A DNA stretch of 64,000 bases. Source: Gigantopelta aegis. Taxonomy: Eukaryota > Mollusca > Gastropoda > Neomphalida > Peltospiridae. Under the pieces are notes generated by a model. It searched no databases. It saw only the letters and a list, made by a program, of their open reading frames with translations, and was not told the DNA's origin. The stretch covers positions 79,238,391 through 79,302,390 of the forward strand of contig NC_054704.1 in NCBI RefSeq assembly GCF_016097555.1. Direction: 5' to 3'. The position numbers and the translations under genes were made by a program. Positions 45,579 through 58,956 of the stretch are shown piece after piece. The first letter of the stretch is position 1, and each line of letters opens with the position of its first letter.

Positions 45579-48500
45579 TTAATGTCGTTCTTTTCTTCTT
45601 CTCTGAGAAGACCGTTCCGGTGGAGCTGCTTGAGTGGCATCCGTATCTGTAAAGATAACAAATATTCCACACATTTTTCAGATCTTAAACATATTTTTAA
45701 ACACAGTGGGCCGAATTTACAAAGCCTGTTTTTCTTAAAAGCGGGTGTTTAAGCATTGCTGTATGTAGTTACATGCGTGTAAAAGCAGGTGTTTAAGCAT
45801 TGTTGTATGTAGTTACATGCATGTAAAACATAAACAGGTGTTTAAGCATTGCTGTATGTAGTTACATGCGTGTAAAACATAAACAGGTGTTTAAGCATTG
45901 TTGTATGTAGTTACATGCATGTAAAACATAAACAGGTGTTTAAGCATTGCTGTATGTAGTTACATGCGTGTAAAACATAAACAGGCTCTGTAAATTCAGC
46001 CCAGAGTGACGGACACTGATAGTCAAATTTACAAAAAGGTTCTTACTGCATGTTTATTTTTGATGCCTGTAAGTCTTAAAGGTGGACAAAATAAAACTTG
46101 TGCACATAGCTAACCAAGGGCCATGGAATGGGGGACACCCATCCCCTACTTTTTCCTATTATTGTTCTGAGAATGATGGAAATGCCATATTTGAACATCT
46201 TAAATTCAAACTTTTCTTAGAAGTGCTAGCTCCCAAACCCCAATAACAGTTTCAAGCCATTGGTCCATCAAATTTCCATCTCCTGGTCCATCATACTGAC
46301 AGTCCGACCCCCACCCAACTTTCAAATCCCTGCAAACAACTAGGAGAGAAACCAGTGTTAATTTTATATATAGATCTAATGACAAAGTATGGATGGCTAG
46401 CATTAATTCATTATGTCCTGAGGTGACATAAAAGCTAAACTGTCCAGTGACAACAAACCTCTCCTTGGTATTTCGTGGACCCATGCTACCCCGCAGCCCT
46501 CTCCTGGACAGTGTGCCTCGTCCTGCCTGAAGAACCGTGAAGCACAGTGTAAGTGAAACTTGGTACCACATTCCTCACAACCTTGACCCTGCAATGTGTA
46601 ATGCCAAAATATTATAAAAACTGTTTTATTAACAATTAAAAAAAATACTACGGCCGACGACAGTCACTTTTCGCACGCTTGTTTTGGCTTGATACACAAT
46701 TAATATAACATGTCTCACATTAATTTCACCTGAAATCCAAATTCGTAAATGGTACAATTTTTAATTACAAGATTTTTTTCAAACACATTCAGGTGCATTA
46801 ATAGTGTTCAAATAAAAACATTTTCAATAGCAATTTTGCATTTGTATTTTTTCAGTGTTCTGAAAATGGAAACATTTACCGTATATCTTCGCCTATAAGT
46901 CGAATTTTTTTCACCCAAAAATTATTTTATAACTTGGGGGGTCGACTTATAAGAGGGTAAAAAAAATTCACCAAAAAATATTACTGTTTTGGGGATTATT
47001 TTACAAGTTTTATTGTTGAAGTATGCCATGTATTTATACTCAAATATGTTAATTTGACATATTTATTTTTTATAACCTATTTTTTTTGGCATTAGAACGG
47101 TTTTGGTTATGCGAAAAGGCGTACGATCTCACTCACATGCCAAGACAACAGTCCACTTAGTTAAATTAACAGTCATCACTAATAGTAAAAATGTAAACAA
47201 TACTAACTACCTGTTGCCTGAGTTTATTTTGAAATCTGGTCACTGGCATTAATGGTTGTTCAAACAATGTTTTGGCGGTGATTAACTTCATGAATATTAC
47301 TGAGCTTTCCCTTAAAATAGACTGATCTCTGCAGTTCACTATCTAGAGCAATAGGGACACACATCATTTGGTACAAAAACCAGTGTACTTTCCAGAGTTA
47401 TCCTCCTTACATGTATTAATATGGCGGCAAAACGTGATACTTTCAGTTTTATCGTAGTGATCTGTTGTCAGTGTTTATAAATAAAGTTGTTGTCTGTGCA
47501 CAAAACCATCTGTACAATACTATACAGTAACAGTCAAACAGCTTTCACTCTCTACTAAGGGAATATTTCGTTTTGATGCTATGTAATAATGATAGTTTGA
47601 TTGGAATAGTCTGATTATATTGCGATGTACAAAACGTGAAAACCGAAGTTTGTAAAATAATTTTCTTTTGTTCAAATATTATTGTTCTCATGTGCTGAAA
47701 ATAAGAAATATTTTAATATTTATAAGTAGTTTTTCATGGGTCGACTTATAAACGGGTCAATAAAAAAATACGTTTTCAGGGCTTGAAATTAGGGACTCGA
47801 CTTATAGCCGAGATCGACTTACAGGCGAAGATATACGGTACATGTCGGTATTTTTTTATTTTTTCATAATTCTGGAAAAAATATTATGTTTAAATTTTAA
47901 AAGATGAAAGAAATAAAAAAAGTACCTTTTTGTATAATAAAGAAATTGCTGTTGGATATGTTATAATTATTGTGTTCGAAGGAAGGAAATGTTTTATTTA
48001 ACGATGCACTCAACATATTTTATTTATGGTTATATGGTATCGGACATATGGTTAAGCACCACACAGATATTGAGAGAGGAAACCCGCTTTCGCCACTTCA
48101 TGGGCTACCCGGTACTCTTTTTGATTAGTAGCAAGGGATCTTTTATAAGCACCATCCCACAGACAGGACAGTACATACCACAGCCTTTGTTACACCAGTT
48201 GTGGAGTACTGGCTGGAACGAGAAATAGCCCAATGGGTCCACCGACGGGAATCGATCCCAGATCAACCATTCATCAGGTGAGCGCTGTACCAATGAGCTA
48301 CATCTCGCCCCCTTATTGTGTACGAAGGCAAAACAAAGGTGCAAAAAGTGAATGTCGTCGACCTTAGAGCACATTTACTAATAATCTATCAAGTGTTGGA
48401 TGTCAAACATTGGATAATTGACGGTCTTCAAAGAAATTTTTTGACATTTTTCCCATTTTGTTTTGTCAGACAGGACAAGACATCATGGTCTTTCTTTGAT

Positions 48501-49987
48501 ATACCAGTTGTGAAGTATTAGTTGAGATGGAAGAAAACCCAATGTGTTAACTGACGAGATTCGAATCTACGACTCAAGCACATGAGACAAGTGCTCTACT
48601 GACTAAGCTAAATCACACCCTTTGTGTACACCAAATAAGTATACACATTAAAAATGGTTATGATTATGTGTAAACATAAAATCTTGTTTTTTTTTTTGGA
48701 CTACTGCTGTGTATAAATCGCTAGCTTATTCACCTTTCAGGGCTAGCGCTGGCAATCACCAAATTCGCCAACTGCGAATTTTGAAAACAATTAGTGAATT
48801 TTATTTTGAGTTTGCGAAATAATTTTACTGCATTTTATTAGAAAATAACTACTCATTTTTTAATTTTAATAAATAATTTGGCGAAACTTTGTTCACCCAG
48901 AGCTAGCCCTGTCTTTTTTTTTTCTGCACAATAGCTGGGGTTTTATGTGCTGGGATGTATTAAACACACATGCATATGGACAAAGATAGCAAGATCTGAG
49001 ACATTCAATATATCGGTTAATTTTTATTAAAAAAAACTTTTTTATTTTATTCTATTTACTTCGTTAAAATGTTTAAGATGCCAGATCGAGAAATTTTGGA
49101 TTTATAAGCAAGTAATTTTAACTAACAAAATATGTTTTACTGTTAAGCTTAAAATGTGGATTCTTTTTAAAAGTATGGTAACATGCAGAGTTTTAATTAA
49201 TAAAACGTATTGGAATAGAAAAAGAAAAAAAATCAATGAATTGAAATAAACCACTGACATACCTCTGTTTGTTTATAGTAGTAAATTGGATCAACACGTT
49301 ACCTTTAGACAAAGTTTCTTGCACAAGTTGCACATTTTTGCAGTATCTGGATAGACATCTTTGATATACTGTTCTAATTCTAATATAGCTCTAGTTGCCA
49401 GGGAAACACGACCTCGAGTCTGAAAATATAACACAATTTATAAATTTTAAACTATGACAACTAAAGAAAAACCCAGTTGCCATCATATAAACTGCTCTTA
49501 TCTAAAAGCAGCAAGGAATCTTTTACATGCAGGAGAGGACAGTACATACCACAGCATTTGATATACCAGTTGAGGAAATTGAGACACGTAATTATTTACT
49601 CCCCCAACTTTGATTATGGGGAGTCATTTATAATATTATTGTACTAATACGATATAAATTCACATGCTAAGGAGAGCTAAAAATAACTCTTCTTGAACTA
49701 GTCTCAGGGGAATGTCTATCATAGAACATTATTAGATGCAGCAAGTGTGATAGATTCTGTTACCTACTGCACTAGTCCTTCACGTTTTAAATTATCAGGC
49801 GAGTGACAAATCATTTTCTTCATATGCCCCAAGCGAGTGTGGTTAGTGTGGTTTAGAAAAAGTGGTGAGTAAAGTTTACAACACTCATGGAACACAGATC
49901 CCAATATGTACTAATAATAACTCATTGATGTATCAAATACTGGGAACCGGATGGGGTTAAAAAAGCTTTTGTTCATACAACTATCAG

Positions 49988-50085
<98 letters not shown>

Positions 50086-53000
50086 TTATTAATTTGGTAA
50101 TATGATCAAACACTGTTGCATTTGGTCAACAGACACTTACAAGAGAAAGCCACTTCTCAAGCTGAAGTTTCTCCAAAAGATCCTGAGCATCATTCTTACT
50201 GATTTTCTTCTCTAGTTTCTCTGTCTGATTGAGAGCTTCGATAGAACTGATTGATCCTTCGTCAGCTTCCACAATTAACCCCACCTGAAACACACACCAT
50301 GAAAAGTAGAAGTGGAGCGCACCACTCAATATGCATTTAATGTAAAATGGTATTGTTGGTATAATATACATTTAATTATAAAGAAAGCCACTTCTCAAGG
50401 TTCTAAATTATAAAACATTTTATATCACTTTTTTTTTAACCTTAAAAATAATACTTACAATTTTTTTGAAAAATTCTAGTTCGTTAGGTGTGTAATCTGA
50501 TGCCAACTTTGTGATCTGTGATTCACTGATGCTCACCTAAAAACAGACTATAACAAATTAAAAATGAATATAATTTTACTGAGCTAAAACTTAAAAGATA
50601 TTGATTCAAACCAAATACCAGAACATGTGCTTTTTAACAGTTTACAGTATGCAGGGATTCAATATTATTATTTTATGCAAGCTAATTTTAAAATAAAATA
50701 AATGGAAAAAAATGTATTTAAAAAATCCAAGACTTTGATCATAGCCATGAGTTAGCAAAACAAAACAACTGGATCTAGAAGTGACTTCTTTAGATTTCTT
50801 TCTTGTGTGTCATTTCACTAAATAATATTTGGCTACCAGTAATCTGTGACCCATCCATGACATTAATATACCTATCTACAGTTAAAATTGGGCAAGTGGA
50901 ATTTTAATCATGGCCAGTGAATTTTCAAATCACTGGCTCCATGGCAAGAGAATTAAAAAACATTTCTAGAACCCCTGAGTATGTATAGTTTCTTAATCTA
51001 GATTTCATAGACCCATAGACATTTTCCTATACCAACCTGTGACCATTCGACTAAGTTTATTTTGTTTAACAGCACCACTAGATCACACTGATTAATTAAT
51101 CATCATGGTGGACCCATTGGACTATTTTTCATTCCAGCCAGTTCACCACAACTGGTATATCAAAGGCCGTGATATGTACTGTCCTGTCTGTGGGATAATG
51201 CATATAAAAGATCCCTTGCTACTAATGGAAAAATGTAGAGGGTTTCCTCTTCAAGACTGTATGTCAAAATTACCAAATGTTTGACATCCAATAGCCGATG
51301 ATTAACAAATTAATGTGCTCTAGTGGTGTCGTTAAACAAAACAAACTTTACTTAATCAGCTATTGGATTTTAAACATTTGGTAAATCTAACACATTGTCT
51401 TCACTGGAAATCCACTACATGTGTCCATTAGCAACAAGCGTTCTTTTATATGCATTTTCCCTGACAGGACATCATATACCATGGCCTCGGATATGACCAT
51501 GGCATATACTGATATGGCATGTTACATGTACCATGGCCTCTGGAAAAATGCATATAAATGATCCCTTGGTTACATTGGTAGGAATAGCAGGGTTCACCCT
51601 GTCCATTGCCAATTGTTAATTTTGATACAAAGTGCCTTCAACATTTAGTTGCTGGCTAATAAATGTTTCATTACAGGCATCAAAATAAGCAGTGTCTAGT
51701 AACCCATTTACAGGTTACTATAAAATATAGCCTGGTAATCTATAGGTTACCACAACTATATGAAAGTTAGAATTGAATTTCTGTTACTACTAGTTTTAAT
51801 ACCCTTATATGTGTGCCAGATGATTATTGTAGTATACATGTATTTATGATTCATTCTTCATCTTATCACTGTTCTTAATGTATTACATGTAATTCTTTAC
51901 AAGTATGTGTCTCATATTTAATAACTGAACAATTGAATAAATAAATTGATGAAAATAAAAGTGTTCTGTTTTTTATTTTCTCTTATACTCAATGAACGAT
52001 AATATTTTTGAAATGTGAAATTTTGAGTGGAATTGATCACGTTCACATTACTGTTCAATCCCTCAGATGTGTACAGGATGATTAGTACAATAGTAAATTT
52101 ACCTAGTTGAAGCTGCTAAAACGTGGATGTTCTGAAATTGTATCGGTGCACGTGAACATTGGTATGAGAAACAAAATCTGGAAGTAAATTTACCTAGTGG
52201 GCGCTGCTTAAAGTTGCTTGGAATTGCACAAGTGCGCAAGAACATCGGTGCAATTTCGTATGAGAAAACGAAACATGGAAGTAAATTCATCTAGTGGATG
52301 CTGCTTAAACGCAGAATGACTATAATTGCTTGCAATTGCACAAGTGCATGTGAACATCGATGCAATTCCTTACAAGAAAATGAAGTCCGAAATGCATTGC
52401 CTGGTTTACGTTCGGAAAGGAAACCACCGATAACGTTGAAATTTTTCTCGAAAGCGAAACACTGTTCTCGACTTTTCTTACATGTGGTAACCTCCCGGTA
52501 ACCTGAACGACCATTCTCAACTTATTTCGATGCCTGCTTTAGATTACCACTTTTTAATAATTTTCAAGAAAATACTCTGCATACACTGTATATTAAAACT
52601 AGCTAAAATTAAATGTATTCCAGAGTGAGCATTGAATAATCTATAACACAGCAATGGGTCATTATAATTATTTAATTATGTTGTTAGTGTCCCAATAACC
52701 ATATGGTAGACATCAAATAGCCTTGAGTTTTAAAAATGCGCTGATGGGTTAATTACAACTGCTCCATTGGGTACGATGACCCTGAATCCCAATAACAAAA
52801 TGTTAACAGTATTGTCACAGTTTTATAACCATTTGTTATAATTGAAAGAGGTATTAAAACTCTTGAAGGGATTCAATATCATGACTTTCTTGTAAGACTG
52901 TCATTTCAAAAGTTCTTTGTTAACATTATCACTGTGACGTCATTATGACAAATGTGAGACAAAGGTAAGACTTCATTTACATTTTAAAAACTCATATTAC

Positions 53001-53957
53001 CGTACTGCTAACCTGCTTATAACACTAAAAGACAGTGTTACTTACCAAACCATAATAATTGGAGCCGTCATCTTCATTAACGCCTTTCTTAATCTCCATG
53101 TGTAGTGGATGAAGATTAGAATTAATCGTTCTCACAAACTCGGCCAACACGCGGCGTCTTTCTTCTTCATTGTCACTGTAGTGTTCTGAAAAACAACACA
53201 TTATATGTCGATTGAGATAGCCAAATATCATTAGTTAAAAATATTTCTACTTTTTAGATATTTTAACAGACTTAAGGAACTGAAAACCCCCCACCCATTT
53301 TAATGTTTATATAAACCATAAGCTTGAGGTAAGACAGATAATGCCCGAGTACTCTTTTAAAACAAACAAAAATGTGGATATTTTATTACTTACAAGAGCA
53401 CTACATATATTTTTAGGATGAGGTTACCAAAACAAAAATAGTTTTCTGTTTCATTAAATGACTGAAGTTGTGAATAGTATCTAATAAAAGTAAAATAGAA
53501 AAAAAAATCTATATATCAGGTGTATTTTTTAATATTTATTTTAATTTTATTACCTACCCCCCCCGCCCCCCACTCCAAAAAAACCCCAACCCAACCTAAT
53601 AATATATGAGTGTAACCTTTATTTTGAGTACAGGTATGTCTAATATATCCTTTCACAAGCTAGTTATAACTTCAACTGACATGAAAACTAATGGGTTCAG
53701 ATCATTTGAAATATGTATTAAACAAAACTAAATTAATATTTCTGTTTCTTTTTTGTTGTTCAGTAATATATGTATTGAAGATTTTACAAAAATCTTCAGT
53801 CTCAAAGAATAAACCAGTAGATGTAACAAAATAAACATTTACCTTGGAATTGCTCACAGCACTGTTTGTACATTAGTTTTACTTCCTTGGCATCAAGAAT
53901 TCCACGAGACATAAAAGTCTGGAGAAACATCTGGTGACTTGGGCGCATCGCTGTCAT
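45579..53957 (-). CDS. NSMCE1: NSMCE1, SMC5/6 complex RING-type subunit, 7 exons
   Basis: Exons in transcript order: 53957-53843, 53185-53046, 50536-50459, 50284-50141, 49419-49303, 46588-46459, 45646-45579. They total 792 nt (263 residues; human is about 266), and phases agree. The N-terminal winged-helix part reads HQMFLQTFMSRGILDAKEVK, then EIKKGVNEDDGSNYYGLV and TPNELEFFKKI. The C-terminal RING-like part has CNLCKKLCLKGQGCEECGTK, FHLHCASRFF and CPGEGC before WVHEIPRR; the last cysteine pair is spaced C-x4-C, where human has C-x2-C. NSMCE1 binds NSMCE3 and gives the SMC5/6 complex ubiquitin-ligase capacity in DNA repair in the nucleus. An in-frame TAA lies four codons before the ATG, which fixes the start. 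An acceptor near 54002 implies an upstream untranslated exon. Confidence 0.95.
45708..46002. mobile_element. TIR element whose interior is a minisatellite
   Basis: GGGCCGAATTTACAAAGCCT at the left and (complement) GGGCTGAATTTACAGAGCCT at the right are inverted. Between them, five units of 44 or 49 bp (GTGTTTAAGCATTG, TATGTAGTTACATG) alternate between GCT/GCGTGT and GTT/GCATGT variants. Confidence 0.8.
46879..47838. mobile_element. 960-bp non-autonomous DNA transposon, TA target duplication
   Basis: The left end CCGTATATCTTCGCCTATAA and right end (complement CCGTATATCTTCGCCTGTAA) match and TA flanks both. Sub-terminal GTCGACTTATA words repeat near both ends. No transposase is seen. It lies in an NSMCE1 intron. 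Confidence 0.8.
47979..48311 (-). mobile_element. full-length SINE with CCTTCC tail
   Basis: Tail complement GAAGGAAGGAAATGTTTTAT, core, and a head complement with a GATCCCAGATC-like B box region ending CATCTCGCCCC. Confidence 0.88.
48360..48622 (-). mobile_element. diverged SINE with a third head type
   Basis: The minus-strand head GGGTGTGATTTAGCTTAGTC carries an A box and a clear B box (GTAGATTCGAATC). The core is diverged. It is tandem with the previous SINE. Confidence 0.75.
49990..50082. repeat. (AG)n microsatellite
   Basis: About 46 AG units in an NSMCE1 intron, 60 bases from an exon. Confidence 0.95.
51054..51500. mobile_element. nested SINEs: plus copy inside a minus copy
   Basis: A minus-orientation SINE tail (51054-51102) continues at 51352 after a plus-orientation, 5'-truncated copy (51103-51351). 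TTAATCA is duplicated at 51096-51102 and 51352-51358. The plus copy is therefore the younger. Confidence 0.85.
52091..52400 (+). repeat. tandem repeat, about three units of 93-97 bp
   Basis: GTAAATTTACCTAGT starts near 52091 and 52184, and GTAAATTCATCTAGT near 52281. Each is followed by GCTGCT and GAACATCGGTGCAATT-type words. Confidence 0.8.
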
Positions 53958-54470
53958 GCTGATAACTTACTCACAATGTAAGGAACAATATGGAATGTGA
54001 TCTGTGGAATACAAAGAGTGGAAACACATAAAATAAATATTTAATAATTTAGACGATAGCCAAACCAAAACATACCAATTTTGGATACAAAGTACCTTTG
54101 TTTGGTCAAAATATTATTCTACCAAAAACGTACCCATGTTTTGGTCAAAACGTTGCTCTATCAAAAACATACCATTATTTGTTAAAACATACACTATTTA
54201 TAATAATGTTATAATTTTCATGTTTGCTGATAACAAATTTATGTGAATTTCACATACCGGTATTAATTACTAATACACACACTACAGGAAGAGAAACGAA
54301 ATAGCATCCCATTTCAACAATATTTCAGTTAAATAAGTAGATGCTGTTGGGTTTCTTCCTGTAGTGAGTATTAGTGATTAATATGTGAAATATCTGAACT
54401 AAAAAATTATCAATGTAAAGGTATTTATCCTCAATCATAGGAATTGTATTAGAGCTGGAATCTTTGCCTA

Positions 54471-54613
54471 CTTAGTGATAGGCAAAAGTGGAGACTCAAC
54501 TGCCAGTGGTGGTTCCTTGCTAGTCGGCGCCTCGTAAGGAGATAAGAGACTGAGCGACCAGGTCAACAGGGCAGGCTGGGGGGAATTGGTATCTCCTGAA
54601 TCGCTGCCCTCAC
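54471..54613 (-). CDS. candidate exon of unknown gene or NSMCE1 leader
   Basis: On the minus strand CACTATTGACAG is a good acceptor. The following open frame reads GEGSDSGDTNSPQPALLTWS and on to ESPLLPITK, then AAGTAGGC, which is either a stop or a donor. It is more GC-rich than its surroundings. I do not recognise the peptide. It could be an untranslated leader exon of NSMCE1. Confidence 0.25.
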
Positions 54614-55744
54614 CACTGTCAATAGTGAGTAACATTGACAAGTTACAACAGAATATCACAAACACCATGCAGATTCACAAGCTAATTGTGAGCCAGTTTC
54701 CTCCTTCTACCCTTCAGTGAATCCCATCCTTTCGAGTAGGGGTAGAAATTTGGGGGGTTTTACCACTATTCCAAAGGATAGTGAATTTTAAGAAACCCTT
54801 ATTTCCTCAAAGAATGTACTGGTACTATACCATAAAAAAACGCTTGCCTAACTTGTTACCTTGTTATGCACAATAGCGCAACGATCAAGTGAGCGTGTGT
54901 CAGTGTATACTTCAGTGATGACTAGAACAGAAAGCAACCCGCACATTAGTTTCATTCAATAAAGTAGTTTCATTTTTAGTTTTTTTGTTTCAAGAATATA
55001 TCAGGAGAATTACATTAGAAGATGGAATAGCCACATGTGAATTTCACTATTCCGTTTTTTTATTGCAACTTTCATGAATGGATACTGAAAGATTTGATTT
55101 ACAATTCAATTTTAAAACAGAGTATTTTCTAAATAACAGTGTACTGTATCTTTCGACCCTGTCGAGTAGTTGAGACAGTGCAGAGCAGGTGGTCCAAAGC
55201 GACAAGCACAGGAAGACTTCACATCTGGAGGCACTGTCTAGTACACCAGAGATGGCTTTGGAACTAGCCCTCTAGAAGGTCAAGCCAAAGGACATGCAGT
55301 ACATCAATGGATCCAATGTGCTCTCCTGTCTGTGGGATTGTGCATATAAAAGATCCCATGCTACTAATGGAAAAATATAGCGCAGGTTTCCTCACTAACA
55401 TTATAATTTATATCATAAAAAATCATGAACCACGCTACTCCATAAACCAGTCTATTTATATCTGACTTGGTTTTAAGGAATCTGCATACGAATGAACACG
55501 GACATCAAAGTACTTTTGTCGAATTAAGAAAACATTCCCAAAAGCAAAGTGCACAAATGAAGAAAAGACAAGTAGACATCACAAAAAAATTTACACAAAG
55601 GGAAATGTATGTACACGACCACCATTTTGCACTGTGTGTATTAAAGTCTGTGTAATATTAAACAAATGTAAACAAACAAATGTTTTACACCGCTGTCATT
55701 GCATAAGAGTTTTGTTGATGTCACGTGACACGCGTCACTCTTGA

Positions 55745-55895
55745 GAACTATAGCCTGGTTTATGGAACTAGCTGAAGAATGTCAATATTAGACTACAACA
55801 TGCATTTAATCTCTTCACAACAAAATATGGCATGGATATTAACATTTGCTGGTTGATTTTGACAATAAAGTGAACAAGGTAAAACATTTGTTCAT
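55745..55895 (+). repeat. dispersed repeat, partner of 63715-63870
   Basis: GAAGAATGTCAATATTAGAC, TTTAATCTCTTCACAACA and ATTAACATTTGCTGGTTGAT match the reverse complement of 63715-63870 closely. Confidence 0.8.
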
Positions 55896-56403
55896 CAAAT
55901 CTATCGTACATTATAATGCACGTATGTAGAAACCATTTCCCATTAATTATCATACCGTCATATAAATTCGAACATCATATATTTTCGAACAGCTCATTTA
56001 TACGCGATTTTCCAGGTGCATACTGAAGGTGTGACGTCAACAAACATCACAGATTGACAAGAAGAAGTTGTGCATCGTTCGCTACAAAAATGTTGCGTAT
56101 AAAACTTCTTGTGTAATTATGGCAATTAATTTATTGACAAATAATGTTAATGAATCGCTGTCCAAGTTTTGGGTACATACCATCATGTAAATTTATACAA
56201 ACGTAGCACTTTACTGCATCGGCTATATCTGCACTTGATGTGTCGTCTGCTTTGTTTATATCAATATTGAATACGTCATTCACTTTAAAGGAAAATAAAT
56301 CTGATTCTTTTAGAAAAATATGGAAGCCTGGTTAGACCATTTCTTATAAATGTCTGCAAGACTTTACAATATTTCTTTTCTGAAGGTAGGGTTCCTTTTT
56401 CTT

Positions 56404-56650
56404 TTTAGACTACTTCTCGCACTGAAAGATCCAGATCATGTCAATACACCCTAGAAAATCTTTCTATGGCATATTCTGCTGTAATAAACAATCGCATAGA
56501 CATCCGTAAGGCTGCCAAAAGGTTTTCAGTCCCAGTTACAACACTGTATGACCACTGTAGAGGGAGATTGTCATGTCATGTAGCAAATCTGGATCTCAAA
56601 CCTTTTTATCTAAAAATGAGGAAGCTAAACATCTTGGTCACATCCAAGAC
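56404..56650 (+). mobile_element. pogo/Tigger transposase N-terminal relic (psq domain)
   Basis: The frame gives YTLENLSMAYSAVINNRIDI then RKAAKRFSVPVTTLYDHCRG. This is the helix-turn-helix psq domain of pogo-family transposases. Further on, another frame gives QTFLSKNEEAKHLGHIQDMA, the next conserved block, so there is at least one frameshift. Nothing downstream of that is retained. Confidence 0.65.
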
Positions 56651-56944
56651 ATGGCATACCATACATACACATTCATGTGCTGCTACAGAGCATTGTTTAT
56701 TTGTAGAAACTATCACGTGTTCGAAAACATATGACGTAACTTCCTCGCAATATATCCAGACACAATGTCGAAAAAACTTTTCTGTTGCAACCAGTATTGT
56801 GTTTAACATCTATAATTACGTCTGTTTCGTGGATTATATTGCAATGAACCGTTAAGAAAGATTATTTAGCTTTTAATTCAGAATTCATTACAGAAATTTG
56901 CAATATTTGCTTATCTATTCGAAAACATATTATGGGAGGATATA

Positions 56945-57937
56945 CAGTGCTGTCCGGTGTATCGGCGCACCTAAGCATTCAAGGACCATTTTCTATGTGA
57001 ACACTGAAATACTTAATAAAATGTGTCTCTCACCAATGAAGCAGTGCATAATCTGAAATACACTACAAATTGTTTTATGTCTGTAGTAAATAAACATTTT
57101 AAAATGGTGCATAAATATAGGCACCCCCTTGTATCCAAAACGATTTGCATGTCCAGTGATTCGGCGCAGTAGGTGTGGATCTTTGACCCTGCTATTTATA
57201 GACCGCCCATGACCTCACTTTTAGCCCATAAATGCTAGTTGTACCAGAATTATTTTAGTACTTTTTTGTTTTGTCTTGTTAAAAATATTACTATGAAAAT
57301 GAACTATCACACATGACCCATCTCATGATCAATTTAGGACTCGTTTTCTCGAGTGGCACAATACTGCAGATGCATATATGTTCATTGTCATGCATGGCTA
57401 TTAGCCTATTTAAGATGCCTACATGGATTTTATTTTTCTTGGGTAGATTGTGCACACACGTGGATCTTATTTCGCTTTTATTTTTTATAACAATGTCACA
57501 ATTGTGAATTGGAAGGACTATCAATTAAGGTGTAAAAGTTTCATTTTGTTTGCATTTGTCTGTGTTTTACTTTTCAGTTTAAATAAAAATAACCGAACAA
57601 AAATAATTAGTTTACTATAATTTAAAAAATGTGGGAAAGGTGTTTTTAGATTGGTTTTAACATTCTTAATATCAATAAGGCTGACCTAGTTCGCGTTTAT
57701 AGACATGAAAACAGGTCAATGATTTATTTTGAAATTGATATAATTATTGATAATTATTAAAACAAAATTTATTGCACCCGTAACAATAAATATGTTGATA
57801 CCTGATTAACCACTGAAAAAGGAATTGAACTTTAATCCGTTAAAAAACCCAGACAACATGACAACTTCCTAAGCATACTTAAGCAAAATACCAAGTGCGC
57901 CGAATCACCGGACGTGCCGATACACCGGACACGGTTG
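56945..57937. mobile_element. 993-bp non-autonomous pogo-like element
   Basis: The left end CAGTGCTGTCCGGTGTATCG and right end (complement CAACCGTGTCCGGTGTATCG) are inverted and flanked by TA. CAGT-type ends with TA duplication fit pogo/Tigger. Sub-terminal words GATTCGGCGCA recur internally at 57161. Confidence 0.75.
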
Positions 57938-58925
57938 TAATAGGCCAGTTCACAGTTACTTGAGGATATGTAAAAAATTACCAAATGTTTTACAATCAAT
58001 AAAACAAAGTTTTTTTTCGTGAATCACAAACTTTCCAAAACTTTCAGAATTTGTGATACCCTTCAAAAAAATTTTCCTAAAAAAACACCTAAAAAATCTG
58101 ATTTCTTCTAAATTGTGCAAATCATTTTTATTCTTTTGACTGAGCAGTCAAAATTATATTTTAGCTTTTAATTTCTGCTCCAGGTTTGTTTGGTTTCACA
58201 CTAAAGCCAAATTCTGTCCACGTCAATAAATCGATGTGCTCCAGAGGTGTCGTTAAACAAAACAAATTTTAATTTTATCTTATTTTTCGCACCAGATACG
58301 CATAATACGGTTTCGTATGAATAGCCACGAACTAAAATTAAACATGCCGCCAATTAAAACGAAAAATTAAATCCATATAAAATATAATTCCACGTGGTAT
58401 GTGAAAATACTGAGCATTCGACAAACTTAGTAAATATAACAGAAACGTTTAGGGGTATTGTACAAATCCAAAATATTTAGCCTACCGGGAATTACAAAAT
58501 TCAGACAACAACTTTCTTTTCAGATCTGTCAAGAGAAGATAACTTTTAAAAGACTCAAAAACCCAACCATACAGCATCAACAACTATATTACAATTCATG
58601 AATCATAACAATGTCAAGAACTACACTTTTTATGATGCTGCCATCATGCTGCTGTTGGTGGTGGTGGTGATGATGATTTTGATAATAACCAACATAGTTA
58701 TCCTGGATGACGACATCACCATTAACATGATGCATCATCATCACCACTGACCTAAATTTAATTTGGATCTTTTTGTAATGACCATTTAGCTACTTACCGG
58801 TACGGTATTTGAGTTTTATATTAGGCCATAAATCCTACATAGTTTGACATTCTTCGCAACAATTCGAGATGGTTACAAAATTTACTGCATTGTACATTAG
58901 ACTGCAAATCTACTATTACTGATGG

Positions 58926-58956
<31 letters not shown>

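Noticed and set aside
49480-49600. Possible further SINE
   Set aside because: Only a few core words (AGCAGCAAGGAATCTTTTAC) remain, without head or tail; too short to annotate as a copy.
45576-53960. A novel gene cluster or defence-like system around NSMCE1
   Set aside because: All exons fit one known gene, NSMCE1, and neighbours are unrelated host genes and ordinary transposons.
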